From contig NZ_CP092334.1 of assembly GCF_018595685.2 (NCBI RefSeq), forward strand, positions 4,058,001 to 4,122,000: 64,000 bases of DNA. The letters are read 5' to 3'. The stretch comes from Flavihumibacter rivuli (GTDB lineage: Bacteria > Bacteroidota > Bacteroidia > Chitinophagales > Chitinophagaceae). The notes below the pieces were generated by a model. It saw nothing but the letters and a program-made list of their open reading frames with translations, searched no databases and was not told where the DNA came from. A program made the translations under genes and the position numbers. Position 1 is the stretch's first letter; each line of letters starts with the position of its first letter. Shown in pieces: positions 7,973-17,789 of this stretch.

Positions 7973-10900
7973 ATGATGAGAAAGTTGTTGTACCCGTTCT
8001 CAGTCGCTGTTTTCATGGCTTCCTGCAGTGGGTCGAAGGATAAGGCGGATGCCCTTTTCACGGAAATGAAGGGTACAGGTATCGCCTTCACTAACAAGGT
8101 TGAGAACAATAAGGATTTCAATATTTTCAGTTACCGTAATTTCTATAATGGAGGCGGCTGCGCCATCGGGGATATCAATAATGATGGATTGGCGGATGTA
8201 TTCTTTACTGCCAATATGGGCAGCAATAAGCTCTACCTCAATAAGGGCAATTGGAAGTTTGAGGATATCTCGGAAAAGGCCGGGATAACCGAAAAGGAAA
8301 AGTGGAGTACCGGGGTAGTGATGGTGGATATCAATAATGATGGCTGGCTGGATATTTATGTTTGCAATGCCGGTTACCAAAAGGGGATGCGCCAGGAGAA
8401 TGCCCTGTTCATCAATAACCATGACAATACCTTTACGGAAAAAGCCAGGGAATACGGTCTTGATAATGATGGTTATACCACACATGCCGCATTCTTTGAT
8501 TATGACCTGGACGGTGACCTGGATTGCTATATCCTGAACAATAGTTTCATTCCCGTAAACACCCTGAATTATTCCAATAAACGGGAATTGCGCGCCAAGG
8601 ATTGGCCGGTTGCCGACTTCCTGAAGGGCGGCGGTTCCTACCTGTTGAGGAACGACAATGGCAAGTTCGTGGATGTAAGTGAGGCTGCAGGGATCTATGG
8701 CAGTCTTATCAGCTTTGGGCTTGGCGTTACCGTTGGCGATGTGAACGGAGACCAATATCCCGATATTTATGTTTCCAACGATTTCTTCGAAAGGGACTAT
8801 TTCTATATTAACCAGAAGGACGGGACTTTCCGCGATGAACTGGAAACCCAGATGCAGCACATCAGCCACTCTTCCATGGGTGCCGATATGGCCGATATCA
8901 ATAACGATGGTTACCCGGATATTTTCGTTACGGAAATGCTCCCCGATGACGAGAAACGATTAAAAACGACTACCCTTTTCGAGAATATTGATGTGCAGCG
9001 ACTGAAACAGAATTCCGGTTTCTACAACCAATTCATGCAAAATACCCTGCAGGTAAACAACCGCAACGGTAAATTCTTGGAGACAGCCTTCTACAGCGGC
9101 GTAGCTGCTTCCGATTGGAGCTGGGGAGGATTGATCTTTGATGCCGACAACGACAGCAAAAGTGACCTCTATGTCTGTAATGGTATCTACCACGATGTGA
9201 CCGACCAGGACTTCATTGATTTCTTTGCCAATGAAGTGATCCAGAATATGGTGCTCACCGGGCAAAAGGAAGAAGTGGATAAGGTCATCAACAAGATGCC
9301 TTCACGACCGATCCCCAATAAGATGTTCAGGAATATGGGTGAGTTGCGATTTGAGGAAGTGGGTGGACAGTGGGGACTAGATATGCCTTCCTTCTCCAAT
9401 GGTGCTGCCTATGGGGACCTGGATAACGATGGGGACCTCGACCTGGTGGTGAACAACGTAAACCAGGAAGCATTTGTATTCCGCAACCAGTCCAGCGAAA
9501 AACTGGGCAATAACTACCTGGCTGTAACGCTGAAAGGAAAGTCGCCAAACGGTTTTGCGATTGGCGCTGCCGTTAAAGTGTACCAGGGAGGGCAGGTCCT
9601 GACCCGTGAATTGATACCAACCCGTGGCTTCCAGTCCTCGGTCGATTATAAAATGGTGTTTGGCCTGGGCAAAGCACAGGTGGATTCAGTAGTGGTGATC
9701 TGGCCGGATCGCAGCTACACCAAAATGGTGCAGCCAGCCGTGAACAAGGTATTGAATATTGCCTGGCAGGAAGGGTTACCACGCTATGTGCCATCCGGGG
9801 CAAATGGCCCATCCATTTTTACTGTGGCCAATAACCCTGTATTTGAAGCGCAGAAGGAAGATGATTATGTAGACTTTTATGCCGAGCGAAATATCCCCAT
9901 GATGTTGTCCAAGGAAGGTCCTAAGGTTGCCACGGGCGATATCAATGGGGATGGCCTTGAAGACCTGTATGTGTGTGGACCCAATGGCCAGGCAGGTCAA
10001 TTCTACCTTCGTTCAGGGGAAGGTTGGACAAGGAAACTGATCCCTGAAATGCAGCAGCTTGCTGCATTTGAAGAAACCGCTGCCTTATTCTTTGATGCAG
10101 ACAAGGATGGTGACCTGGACCTGTATATCGGTGCAGGGGGGAATAACAAACTACCCAACAGCCCAGAACTTCAACATCGCTTATACATCAACGATAGTAA
10201 AGGGAATTTTACCCTGAAGAAAGCCGCCTTCCCTGCCAACAACATGAATATCTCGGTTGCGGTGGCCGGCGATGTGGATGGTGATGGTGACCAGGACCTG
10301 TTCATTGGTGCCCGTTCTGTTCCTTACCAGTATGGCAATATCCCTACCAGTTACCTGATGATCAATGACGGCAGCGGCCAGTTTTCGGAACAAGCCGATC
10401 AGTGGCATCCTGACCTGAAGAGATCAGGTATGGTAACCGGTGCTGCATGGGCAGATATGGATGGTGACAGAGTGAATGACCTCGTGGTGGTAGGCGAGTG
10501 GATGGAGCCTTCTGTTTTCCTTGTTAAAAAGGGAAAGATGGTAAAGGCCCAAACCGGTCTGGAAGGAAAGTTTGGCTGGTGGCAGACGGTGGAACTGGCC
10601 GACCTTGACAAAGATGGAGACCAGGATATGGTATTAGGAAATATCGGCAAGAACTTTTACCTGCAACCCGACTCGCTCAACCCCGTTAAACTCTGGATGA
10701 ATGATTTTGATGCGAATGGAAGTCTTGAAAAGATATTCACCCGAACTGTAAAGGGCCGGGATATGCCGGTCTTCATGAAAAGGGAACTGACCGACCAGAT
10801 CCCTTCCCTGAAGAAACAAAACCTCCGTCACGAACAATACGCCGATAAGGCAATACAAGACTTGTTTACTGAAACAGAATTGAAAAAGGCAAGGATATCC

Positions 10901-11290
10901 CTATTCAATATTGCATTATCTGGGATTGCCTGGAACGACGGGAAGGCCGGATTCAGGTTCGAACCTTTGCCTTATATGTCGCAGTTGAGTTCGGTGAATG
11001 CCATAGCCATCGCTGATGTCAACCAGGATGGTTTCGGTGATATTGTATTGGGTGGTAATAACCACGCCTTGCTGCCCCAGTTCTGCATGATAGATGCCGG
11101 ATTCGGTGACCTGCTCCTGAATAGGTCTGGTAAAGGCTTTGAATGGGTGGAAAATAAGAAGAGTGGCATCCAGGTGGATGGCATTGTAAGGGACATAGTA
11201 GCCATTAAAAAGGACAATGGCATTGACCTGTTGTTCTTCAGGAATAACAATACCCCAGTTTACCTCAGTACTGCAAAAAAGGCTAAGTGA
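7973..11290 (+). CDS. VCBS/FG-GAP + ASPIC/UnbV lipoprotein, copy 1
   Basis: This is a protein of about 1,105 residues. I chose the ATG at 7973 because it gives a proper lipoprotein signal (MMRKLLYPFSVAVFMASC, then SGSKDK); the frame stays open upstream only through a TTG inside the terminator. It has a first propeller of FG-GAP/VCBS repeats with calcium-type DxNxDG loops (about 45-430), an ASPIC/UnbV domain (about 515-600: GFAIGAAVKVYQGG, then FGLG), and a second propeller (about 640-1080). The lipid anchor and position in a SusCD operon suggest a surface role in glycan binding or presentation. No enzyme motif is seen, and the exact function is unknown. Confidence 0.9.
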   Translation: MMRKLLYPFSVAVFMASCSGSKDKADALFTEMKGTGIAFTNKVENNKDFNIFSYRNFYNGGGCAIGDINNDGLADVFFTANMGSNKLYLNKGNWKFEDISEKAGITEKEKWSTGVVMVDINNDGWLDIYVCNAGYQKGMRQENALFINNHDNTFTEKAREYGLDNDGYTTHAAFFDYDLDGDLDCYILNNSFIPVNTLNYSNKRELRAKDWPVADFLKGGGSYLLRNDNGKFVDVSEAAGIYGSLISFGLGVTVGDVNGDQYPDIYVSNDFFERDYFYINQKDGTFRDELETQMQHISHSSMGADMADINNDGYPDIFVTEMLPDDEKRLKTTTLFENIDVQRLKQNSGFYNQFMQNTLQVNNRNGKFLETAFYSGVAASDWSWGGLIFDADNDSKSDLYVCNGIYHDVTDQDFIDFFANEVIQNMVLTGQKEEVDKVINKMPSRPIPNKMFRNMGELRFEEVGGQWGLDMPSFSNGAAYGDLDNDGDLDLVVNNVNQEAFVFRNQSSEKLGNNYLAVTLKGKSPNGFAIGAAVKVYQGGQVLTRELIPTRGFQSSVDYKMVFGLGKAQVDSVVVIWPDRSYTKMVQPAVNKVLNIAWQEGLPRYVPSGANGPSIFTVANNPVFEAQKEDDYVDFYAERNIPMMLSKEGPKVATGDINGDGLEDLYVCGPNGQAGQFYLRSGEGWTRKLIPEMQQLAAFEETAALFFDADKDGDLDLYIGAGGNNKLPNSPELQHRLYINDSKGNFTLKKAAFPANNMNISVAVAGDVDGDGDQDLFIGARSVPYQYGNIPTSYLMINDGSGQFSEQADQWHPDLKRSGMVTGAAWADMDGDRVNDLVVVGEWMEPSVFLVKKGKMVKAQTGLEGKFGWWQTVELADLDKDGDQDMVLGNIGKNFYLQPDSLNPVKLWMNDFDANGSLEKIFTRTVKGRDMPVFMKRELTDQIPSLKKQNLRHEQYADKAIQDLFTETELKKARISLFNIALSGIAWNDGKAGFRFEPLPYMSQLSSVNAIAIADVNQDGFGDIVLGGNNHALLPQFCMIDAGFGDLLLNRSGKGFEWVENKKSGIQVDGIVRDIVAIKKDNGIDLLFFRNNNTPVYLSTAKKAK

Positions 11291-14200
11291 TGAAGAGAAG
11301 TTTTTCCAATGGCAGGGTGTTTTCGGGAACCATTATGCTGACAGGATTTTTAATGGTCCTGGCTTGCGCTTGCAACAAGGGAAAGGAAGCTGCTCCCGTC
11401 TTTTCCATGCTGAGGGCAGAACGAACTGGCCTTGATTTCGCGAATAACCTTCAATCCACCCCGGATTTCAACATGTTCAAGTACATGTATTTCTACAACG
11501 GGGCAGGGGTAGGTGCCGGGGATTTCAATAATGATGGCCGCATAGATGTGTTTTTCGCCTCCAACCAGGGGAGGAACAGGTTGTTCCTAAACGATGGAGG
11601 TTTGCAGTTCAAGGATGTTACCGAAAAAGCTGGTATCCCTGATGATGGGGCATGGTCTACAGGGGTATCTGTAGTGGACATCAACGACGATGGCCTGCTC
11701 GATATTTATGTTTGCAGGGTTGGCCAGTATGAAGTGCTGAAAGGAAAGAACCAGTTATTGGTTTGCACGGGCATCAAAGATGGTGTGCCTGTCTTTGAAG
11801 ACCGGGCAGCAGTATATGGCGTGGATTTTTCCGGGTTCAGTACCCAGGCAGCTTTTTTCGATCATGACCTTGACGGCGACCTGGACATGTACCTCATGAA
11901 CCACTCTGTTCACCACAATGGCACATTTGGCGAGCGCAAGAACTTCCTAGGGACTTCGCATCCCTTATCAGGGGATAAATTCTTCCGGAATGATAATGGT
12001 CGCTTTAAGGAAGTAACCAATGAGGTGGGTATCAATAGTTCTGTGATCGGTTATGGTTTAGGGATCGCTATTTCCGATATCAATGCAGATGGCTATCCCG
12101 ATATTTATATCGGCAATGATTTCCATGAGAACGACTACCTCTATATCAATCAGGGCGATGGGACATTCAAGGATGAATTGACCTCAAGGATCCGCCATAC
12201 TTCACAGTTTTCGATGGGGGTGGATATTGCAGACATCAATAATGATGCGGCACCGGAGATCATCACCATGGATATGTTGCCGGAGGATCCCTATATCCTC
12301 CGCCGTTCCCTGGGCGAGGATGAGTATAACCTTTTCCAGATGAAGGTCCGCTATGGGTATAACCACCAATATGCCCGCAATAACCTACAACTTAATGATG
12401 GATTGGGCCAATTCAGGGAAACCGGCCTGTACAGTGGAGTATATGCCACAGACTGGTCATGGTCGCCACTTTGGCTGGACTTTGACAATGATGGCCAGAA
12501 GGATTTGTTTGTGTCCAATGGTATTCCGAAACGGTTGAATGATATCGACTACGTGAATTATGTATCTAACGAGGAAGTGCAATCGAAGATCAGGGAGGGC
12601 AAGATGGGGGAAAAGGAAATGGCGCTGATTGATAAATTCCCGCAGATCAAATTACCCAACCGGTTCTTTCTGAACAGGGGGGAGGCTCGATTTGAAGATG
12701 TTACAGCGTCGATCGGTAACAACCTCGACAGCTACTCGAATGGAGCCGCTTATGCTGACTTTGATAATGATGGGGATGTTGATGTGGTTGTCAATAATAT
12801 TGATGATAAGGTATTCCTGTATGAGAACCATAGCAGTAACAAGGGGAAAGTAAACTGGCTGGACATCCAATTGAAAGGGCCTGCCGGTAACAATAAGGCC
12901 ATTGGCGCAATGGCAGTTGCCTATACGTCAAAGGGGATCCAGACCCTGGAAAAATTTCCTGTGCGTGGATTCCAATCCAGCATGGAGGTTCCCCTTCACC
13001 TGGGTCTAGGTACCGCAACCCTTGATTCCCTATTGCTGGTTTGGCCGGATAATACCTATGAGAAGGTCCGGTTGAAGGATAGTACAGGGAATTTGTCTGT
13101 CACCTACCGCAAAGGCTTACCAGTCTTCGATAGAAAGGCCTTGCTTCAACGGATCGAATATAGTCGCATCGGGTATTCAGATGAAACCCTCGCTTCGGGT
13201 ATTGCTTTCAATCATACCGAGAACCTGTTCGTGGAATTCAACCGCGAACCCCTGATCCCGCGCATGTTGTCGAAGGAAGGGCCGGCTGTTGCCAGCGGGG
13301 ACCTCAATGGTGATGGACTGGATGACCTTTTCCTGGGTAATGCACGCAATGCCATAGCAGCAATTTACCTGCAGCAGCCGGATGGGAAGTTTACACTGTC
13401 AATGCAGCCGGTATTGAATGCCGATAGTGCCTATGAAGATGTAGATGCCGTAATGCTTGATATCAATGGTGACAAGGCCAATGACCTGGTGGTGGTGAGT
13501 GGAGGAAATGAGTTCTATGGTAAGGATTCCCTGATGCAACCCCGCGCCTACCTTAATGATGGTAAGGGGAAACTCTCCAAATTGCCTGAAGCATTCAAAG
13601 GCATATTCCTGACGGGTTCATGTATAGCCCCCCATGATGTAAATGGTGATGGTGCTATTGACCTATTCATTGGTGCACGTGCTGTTCCATTTGAGTATGG
13701 GGTGATCCCAACCTCCTACCTGTTGCTGAATGATGGCAAAGGGAAATTTACTATTGCGCCTCCCGTCTTATCAGCCGCCTTCAACCAGCTTGGCCTGGTG
13801 AAGCAGGCAAGGTGGGTGGACCTCGATGGTGACAAGGATAAGGACCTGCTGCTTGCCCTGGAATGGGATGGCATCATAGCCTTAATGAATGAGGGAGGAA
13901 AGTTTGCACGAAAAGTGCTTAGTGGACAAAGTGGCTGGTGGAATACGGTGGATGCAGTTGACCTCGATAATGATGGCGACCTGGATATTGTAGCCGGCAA
14001 CCTGGGGTTGAACAGCAGGCTAAAGGCGAATGCTAAGGAGCCGGTTCGACTATACGTCAATGATTTTGATGGTAATGGCAAGAAGGAGCAGGTGCTCACT
14101 TATTACCTTCATGGACAAGAGTTGCCCTTTGCGAATAAGGCTGACCTGGAGAAACAAATGCCATTGCTGAAGAAGAAATTCCTGTATGCAGGGGATTTTG

Positions 14201-14637
14201 CGAAGGCCAGCCTGGAAGAGGTTTTTGGAGCCGACAAACTGAAGTCATCCCAAAAACTTGAGGCGAATAATTTTAGCAGCATGGTATTGCTGAACAATGG
14301 GTCGAAGGGGTATGTAGAAATTCCTTTGCCCTGGAAAGCCCAGCTGTCACCATTGATGACCATAGCGGTCATGGATGTGAACGGTGACGGTCTTCCTGAT
14401 ATCCTGCCCGGGTTCAACTTCTATGAGAATACCATCCAGATGGGTCGAAATGATGCCGATTTTGGAGGGGTGTTGATGAATAAGGGAAAGGGCAGGTTTG
14501 ATTATGTAGAATGGAATGGCGCCCCAATAGAAGGGGAGATCAGGCGGATAGTACCTGTAAGGTTAAAGTCAGGGGAAACAATCCTGGTCTATGCCAGGAA
14601 TAATGGACCAGTAAGCATAATAAAGCCGGGTAAATAA
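11290..14637 (+). CDS. VCBS/FG-GAP + ASPIC/UnbV lipoprotein, copy 2
   Basis: This is a 1,115-residue paralog of the preceding protein with the same order: lipobox (MVLAC, then ACNKGKEA), first FG-GAP propeller with DFNNDGRIDVFFAS-type loops, ASPIC/UnbV domain at about 520-610, second propeller. The ATG overlaps the previous stop by one base (TGATG), which implies translational coupling; an in-frame GTG three bases earlier is the alternative start. Similar order and length indicate an old tandem duplication, though the sequences have diverged considerably. It is probably exposed at the cell surface beside SusC/SusD. No catalytic motif is visible. Confidence 0.9.
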   Translation: MKRSFSNGRVFSGTIMLTGFLMVLACACNKGKEAAPVFSMLRAERTGLDFANNLQSTPDFNMFKYMYFYNGAGVGAGDFNNDGRIDVFFASNQGRNRLFLNDGGLQFKDVTEKAGIPDDGAWSTGVSVVDINDDGLLDIYVCRVGQYEVLKGKNQLLVCTGIKDGVPVFEDRAAVYGVDFSGFSTQAAFFDHDLDGDLDMYLMNHSVHHNGTFGERKNFLGTSHPLSGDKFFRNDNGRFKEVTNEVGINSSVIGYGLGIAISDINADGYPDIYIGNDFHENDYLYINQGDGTFKDELTSRIRHTSQFSMGVDIADINNDAAPEIITMDMLPEDPYILRRSLGEDEYNLFQMKVRYGYNHQYARNNLQLNDGLGQFRETGLYSGVYATDWSWSPLWLDFDNDGQKDLFVSNGIPKRLNDIDYVNYVSNEEVQSKIREGKMGEKEMALIDKFPQIKLPNRFFLNRGEARFEDVTASIGNNLDSYSNGAAYADFDNDGDVDVVVNNIDDKVFLYENHSSNKGKVNWLDIQLKGPAGNNKAIGAMAVAYTSKGIQTLEKFPVRGFQSSMEVPLHLGLGTATLDSLLLVWPDNTYEKVRLKDSTGNLSVTYRKGLPVFDRKALLQRIEYSRIGYSDETLASGIAFNHTENLFVEFNREPLIPRMLSKEGPAVASGDLNGDGLDDLFLGNARNAIAAIYLQQPDGKFTLSMQPVLNADSAYEDVDAVMLDINGDKANDLVVVSGGNEFYGKDSLMQPRAYLNDGKGKLSKLPEAFKGIFLTGSCIAPHDVNGDGAIDLFIGARAVPFEYGVIPTSYLLLNDGKGKFTIAPPVLSAAFNQLGLVKQARWVDLDGDKDKDLLLALEWDGIIALMNEGGKFARKVLSGQSGWWNTVDAVDLDNDGDLDIVAGNLGLNSRLKANAKEPVRLYVNDFDGNGKKEQVLTYYLHGQELPFANKADLEKQMPLLKKKFLYAGDFAKASLEEVFGADKLKSSQKLEANNFSSMVLLNNGSKGYVEIPLPWKAQLSPLMTIAVMDVNGDGLPDILPGFNFYENTIQMGRNDADFGGVLMNKGKGRFDYVEWNGAPIEGEIRRIVPVRLKSGETILVYARNNGPVSIIKPGK

Positions 14638-14651
14638 AACCCGGCTTTTTT
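14623..14651 (+). terminator. Terminator ending the SusCD-lipoprotein unit
   Basis: Arms AAGCCGGGT (14623-14631) and ACCCGGCTT (14639-14647) are followed by a T run. The hairpin includes the stop region of the second lipoprotein gene and lies just before the end of the converging GyrI-like gene. Confidence 0.85.
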
Positions 14652-14659
14652 CATGCCCG

Positions 14660-15622
14660 TCAATATACGGGATAACAAACTTCAAGGTCTACTGTATCGC
14701 CTGGACTGAACCCATATCCTTTTGTTTTGAATCTTTCAAATGGGATCGCCATGCTTACCAGGGAGTAATCGCGCTTGAAATCTTCAAGTGCCTTATACAC
14801 TGCATCTACCTTACCATAAGGGCCACGGTAAGTAGCGATCAATAAATTCTTTCCCATCGGCATCATCTTATACCTGATCTCATCATCCGGTTGTACAAGG
14901 ACCCGGCTATTAACGGCTATGCTGGCAAAGAGTTTGGTGCTGCCTTCACCTGCCGGTTCCTTATAGAATATCCGGGTGCCATTGTACTTTGCATTTTTCT
15001 CCCTTGCAAAGGCCAACAGTGTATCGTAAAGTGCAATTTGGCCGGCTTTGATGTCGCCGGTAGGGACGGTTTTACTGGCATAGAGGTAGGCAGTGTCCAC
15101 CACCTTGCCCAATTCTATTTTGTAACCATAGAACCGTTCCGTGCGATTGGTATAATCATGGAAATTATCAATGCTGTTAATAGCATATTGTTCAAGTGGG
15201 GTAAAGGATCCTGCAATCATTTTCCATAGGGAAGACCTGAACTGCAGGATAACCTTGCAGGCTTGTGCATTGGCTATTTCGGGTTCTACCCCAATACTAA
15301 AGGAAAGTTTCTCCTTATTGTTGGTGAAAGAATATTGCGTGATTACAGCATTGCTGGACTCAAGACTTAGGGTATACCCATCCCACTTCAAGCCGGCCTT
15401 GGGTTTATAGACCCGCTCCACTTCCCCCTGGTCCTGGACGGTAAATGGCAGGAACCATTTTTGCAGCTGGTTGGGGTAGATGACCAGTTCGGTGGTTTTG
15501 ACAATCGCAAACGGGACGTCTATGGTTTTGGAATAGGTAAATGGAATGAAGAAAACGATTGCGGTGGATAACAAAATGCCCAGTGCCAGCAGCAATAACG
15601 GTTTCTTCCTTGATTTCATCAT
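14660..15622 (-). CDS. GyrI-like effector-binding domain protein with N-terminal membrane anchor
   Basis: This 320-residue protein starts with a basic stretch and one hydrophobic helix (about residues 9-27), so it is anchored or exported. The middle resembles the SRPBCC fold (YTLSLESSNAVITQYSF). The C-terminal 150 residues match GyrI-like/AraC-effector-binding domains (KMMPMGKNLLIATYRGPYGKV, ending in a VDLEVCYPVY-type strand). Family members bind small hydrophobic ligands. It lies on the opposite strand between two gene groups of the sugar locus, with no shared operon, so a part in sugar use is unproven. Two adjacent ATG codons at 15622/15619 could start it. Confidence 0.8.
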   Translation of the reverse strand: MMKSRKKPLLLLALGILLSTAIVFFIPFTYSKTIDVPFAIVKTTELVIYPNQLQKWFLPFTVQDQGEVERVYKPKAGLKWDGYTLSLESSNAVITQYSFTNNKEKLSFSIGVEPEIANAQACKVILQFRSSLWKMIAGSFTPLEQYAINSIDNFHDYTNRTERFYGYKIELGKVVDTAYLYASKTVPTGDIKAGQIALYDTLLAFAREKNAKYNGTRIFYKEPAGEGSTKLFASIAVNSRVLVQPDDEIRYKMMPMGKNLLIATYRGPYGKVDAVYKALEDFKRDYSLVSMAIPFERFKTKGYGFSPGDTVDLEVCYPVY

Positions 15623-15715
15623 ATATCTTACAGTTGGTTTTTATCAATTGGTAAATTTATCATTCCATCAGATAACATGACCAGGTTTCCATGAATTAGC
15701 TCAAATAATCTTATT

Positions 15716-17761
15716 ATGAAAAAGAAGTTTAACGTTTTACTGTTGCTCCTGGTTTGGCAATGCTGGGCGGGCCCTGCCCATTCCCAGGCGATAGACCCAT
15801 GGGTAATAGAAGCCCGCAATATTGATCCATCCAACTACTATGGTATTACCGTTGCCAATGGCATGATCGGGATCGTTTCTTCCCCTGAACCATTCAAGGT
15901 AAAGGATGTGGTGCTGGCCGGCGCTTACGACCAGTATGGCAGGGGCAGGGTGAGTAATTTCCTCCGGAGCTTCAATCTCCTGAACATGACCCTGGATATC
16001 GATGGCAGGCGAATGGATGCAAGGTCAGCTACCAATTTCCGCCAGTCGCTGGATATGCGGAAGGCTGCTTTCACTGCATCCTTCGATTATGCCGACAAGG
16101 CAACGGTGAGTTATACCTATTATTCCCTTCGGCATTTGCCCTTCACGGTATTGATGGATGTTGCTATAACGCCAAAGAAGGATATCGCCATCCATGCGGC
16201 CAGTATCATGGAAGCGCCGGATGCATTAAGGGATGTGCAGAATTACTACAATGAGATCGACCGCCCGCATGTGGTGCTGAGCCTGCTGACTTCCTCTGCA
16301 AAAAGCCCTACGGGTAAATTATTGATGTGTGCTTCCAATACCTTTCTATTTGAGGAACACCATGGGGAAGAGCCAAGGGTGATCCATGAGATGTGGGACA
16401 ATAATATGCACCTGGTGAAATTTGCCAAGAAGTTAAAGGCCGGCCAGACCTATCGTTTTGCCGTAGCCGGTTCTTCCATTACCTCCGCCCACCACGATGA
16501 TCCTTTGAATGAAGCAGAGCGCCTGACCATTTATGCCAAACTGGAAGGCCGTGACAGGTTGTTGCAGTTCCACCAAAAAGCCTGGGATGAATTATGGAAA
16601 AGTGACATCACCATTGGTGGTGATGAACAGGCCCAGCAGGACATCCATAGCATGTTATACCATCTTTACTCTTTCACAAGGGAAGGAACGGCTAATTCCC
16701 CCTCACCCATGGGCTTGAGTGGTTTAGGTTATAATGGGCATGTGTTCTGGGATACCGAATTGTGGATGTACCCTGCAGTATTGTTGATGCATCCGGAGCT
16801 GGCCAAAAGCATGGTGGAGTACAGGTTTCAGCGACTGGACGCCGCCAAGCGCAATGCTTTCTCAAAAGGGTTCAAAGGCGCCATGTTCCCCTGGGAAAGT
16901 GCGGAGACCGGGGTGGAAGAAACCCCTGTTTGGGCGCTTAGTGGTCCATTTGAGCACCATATCACGGCCTGTGTGGCGATCGCTGCCTGGAATTACTATT
17001 GTGTAACACAGGACAAGCAATGGCTCAGGGACAGGGGCTGGCCTATTTTATCAGCTACCGCTGATTTTTGGGCCAGCAGGGTGGAAAGGAATGGCTCGGG
17101 TAAGTATGATATCAAAAATGTCGTAGCTGCTGATGAGTGGGCAGAGAACGTTGATAATAACGCCTTCACTAATGCAGCTGCAAAAGCCAACCTCTCTTAC
17201 GCCACTGAAGCGGCCAAACTATTGGGTCTGGCACCTGATCCTGATTGGATGGTGGTGGCCAGCAATATCCCCATCCTTAAATTCCCTGATGGGGTAACGC
17301 GTGAACACGCCACTTACAATGGTGAAGGGATCAAGCAGGCAGATGTCAACCTGTTGTCTTATCCTTTGAAGGAAGTCACTGATCCCAAGGCTGTCAGGAA
17401 GGATCTTGAATATTATGAGCAAAGGGTTCCGAATGAAGGTACGCCGGCTATGACGCAGGCGGTGTTCACAACACTCTATGCCAGGTTAGGTGACCAGGAG
17501 AAGGCCTATTACTGGTTCAAGGATTCCTACCTGCCCAACCTGAATGCACCCTTCCGGGTGATCGCTGAGACAAAGGGCGGCACGAACCCTTATTTTGCGA
17601 CAGGGGCAGGTGGTATCATCCAAAGTGTATTGATGGGTTTTGGTGGATTGGAGATCACCCCAAAAGGAGTGGTGCAAACCAAATCTGTATTGCCTAAGCA
17701 CTGGAAAAGCCTTACTATAACAGGTGTTGGGCCTGAAAAGAAAACCTTTACGGTCAAATAG
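15716..17761 (+). CDS. Exported glycoside hydrolase family 65 protein (trehalase/kojibiose-type)
   Basis: This 681-residue enzyme has a signal peptide ending near AHSQ (residue 24). GH65 hallmarks are clear: GHVFWDTELWMYP at 341-353, FPWESA at about 391, the catalytic-acid block DEWAENVDNNAFTN with Glu474, and KQADVNLLSYPL. Family knowledge: GH65 contains acid trehalases and phosphorylases of alpha-linked glucosyl disaccharides. Export, and a GH37 trehalase 28 bases downstream, favour periplasmic hydrolysis of trehalose or a related disaccharide. Whether it is a hydrolase or a phosphorylase cannot be decided from the sequence alone. Confidence 0.9.
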   Translation: MKKKFNVLLLLLVWQCWAGPAHSQAIDPWVIEARNIDPSNYYGITVANGMIGIVSSPEPFKVKDVVLAGAYDQYGRGRVSNFLRSFNLLNMTLDIDGRRMDARSATNFRQSLDMRKAAFTASFDYADKATVSYTYYSLRHLPFTVLMDVAITPKKDIAIHAASIMEAPDALRDVQNYYNEIDRPHVVLSLLTSSAKSPTGKLLMCASNTFLFEEHHGEEPRVIHEMWDNNMHLVKFAKKLKAGQTYRFAVAGSSITSAHHDDPLNEAERLTIYAKLEGRDRLLQFHQKAWDELWKSDITIGGDEQAQQDIHSMLYHLYSFTREGTANSPSPMGLSGLGYNGHVFWDTELWMYPAVLLMHPELAKSMVEYRFQRLDAAKRNAFSKGFKGAMFPWESAETGVEETPVWALSGPFEHHITACVAIAAWNYYCVTQDKQWLRDRGWPILSATADFWASRVERNGSGKYDIKNVVAADEWAENVDNNAFTNAAAKANLSYATEAAKLLGLAPDPDWMVVASNIPILKFPDGVTREHATYNGEGIKQADVNLLSYPLKEVTDPKAVRKDLEYYEQRVPNEGTPAMTQAVFTTLYARLGDQEKAYYWFKDSYLPNLNAPFRVIAETKGGTNPYFATGAGGIIQSVLMGFGGLEITPKGVVQTKSVLPKHWKSLTITGVGPEKKTFTVK

Positions 17762-17789
17762 TTGTAGATTGAAAATAGAAAGGGAAATT

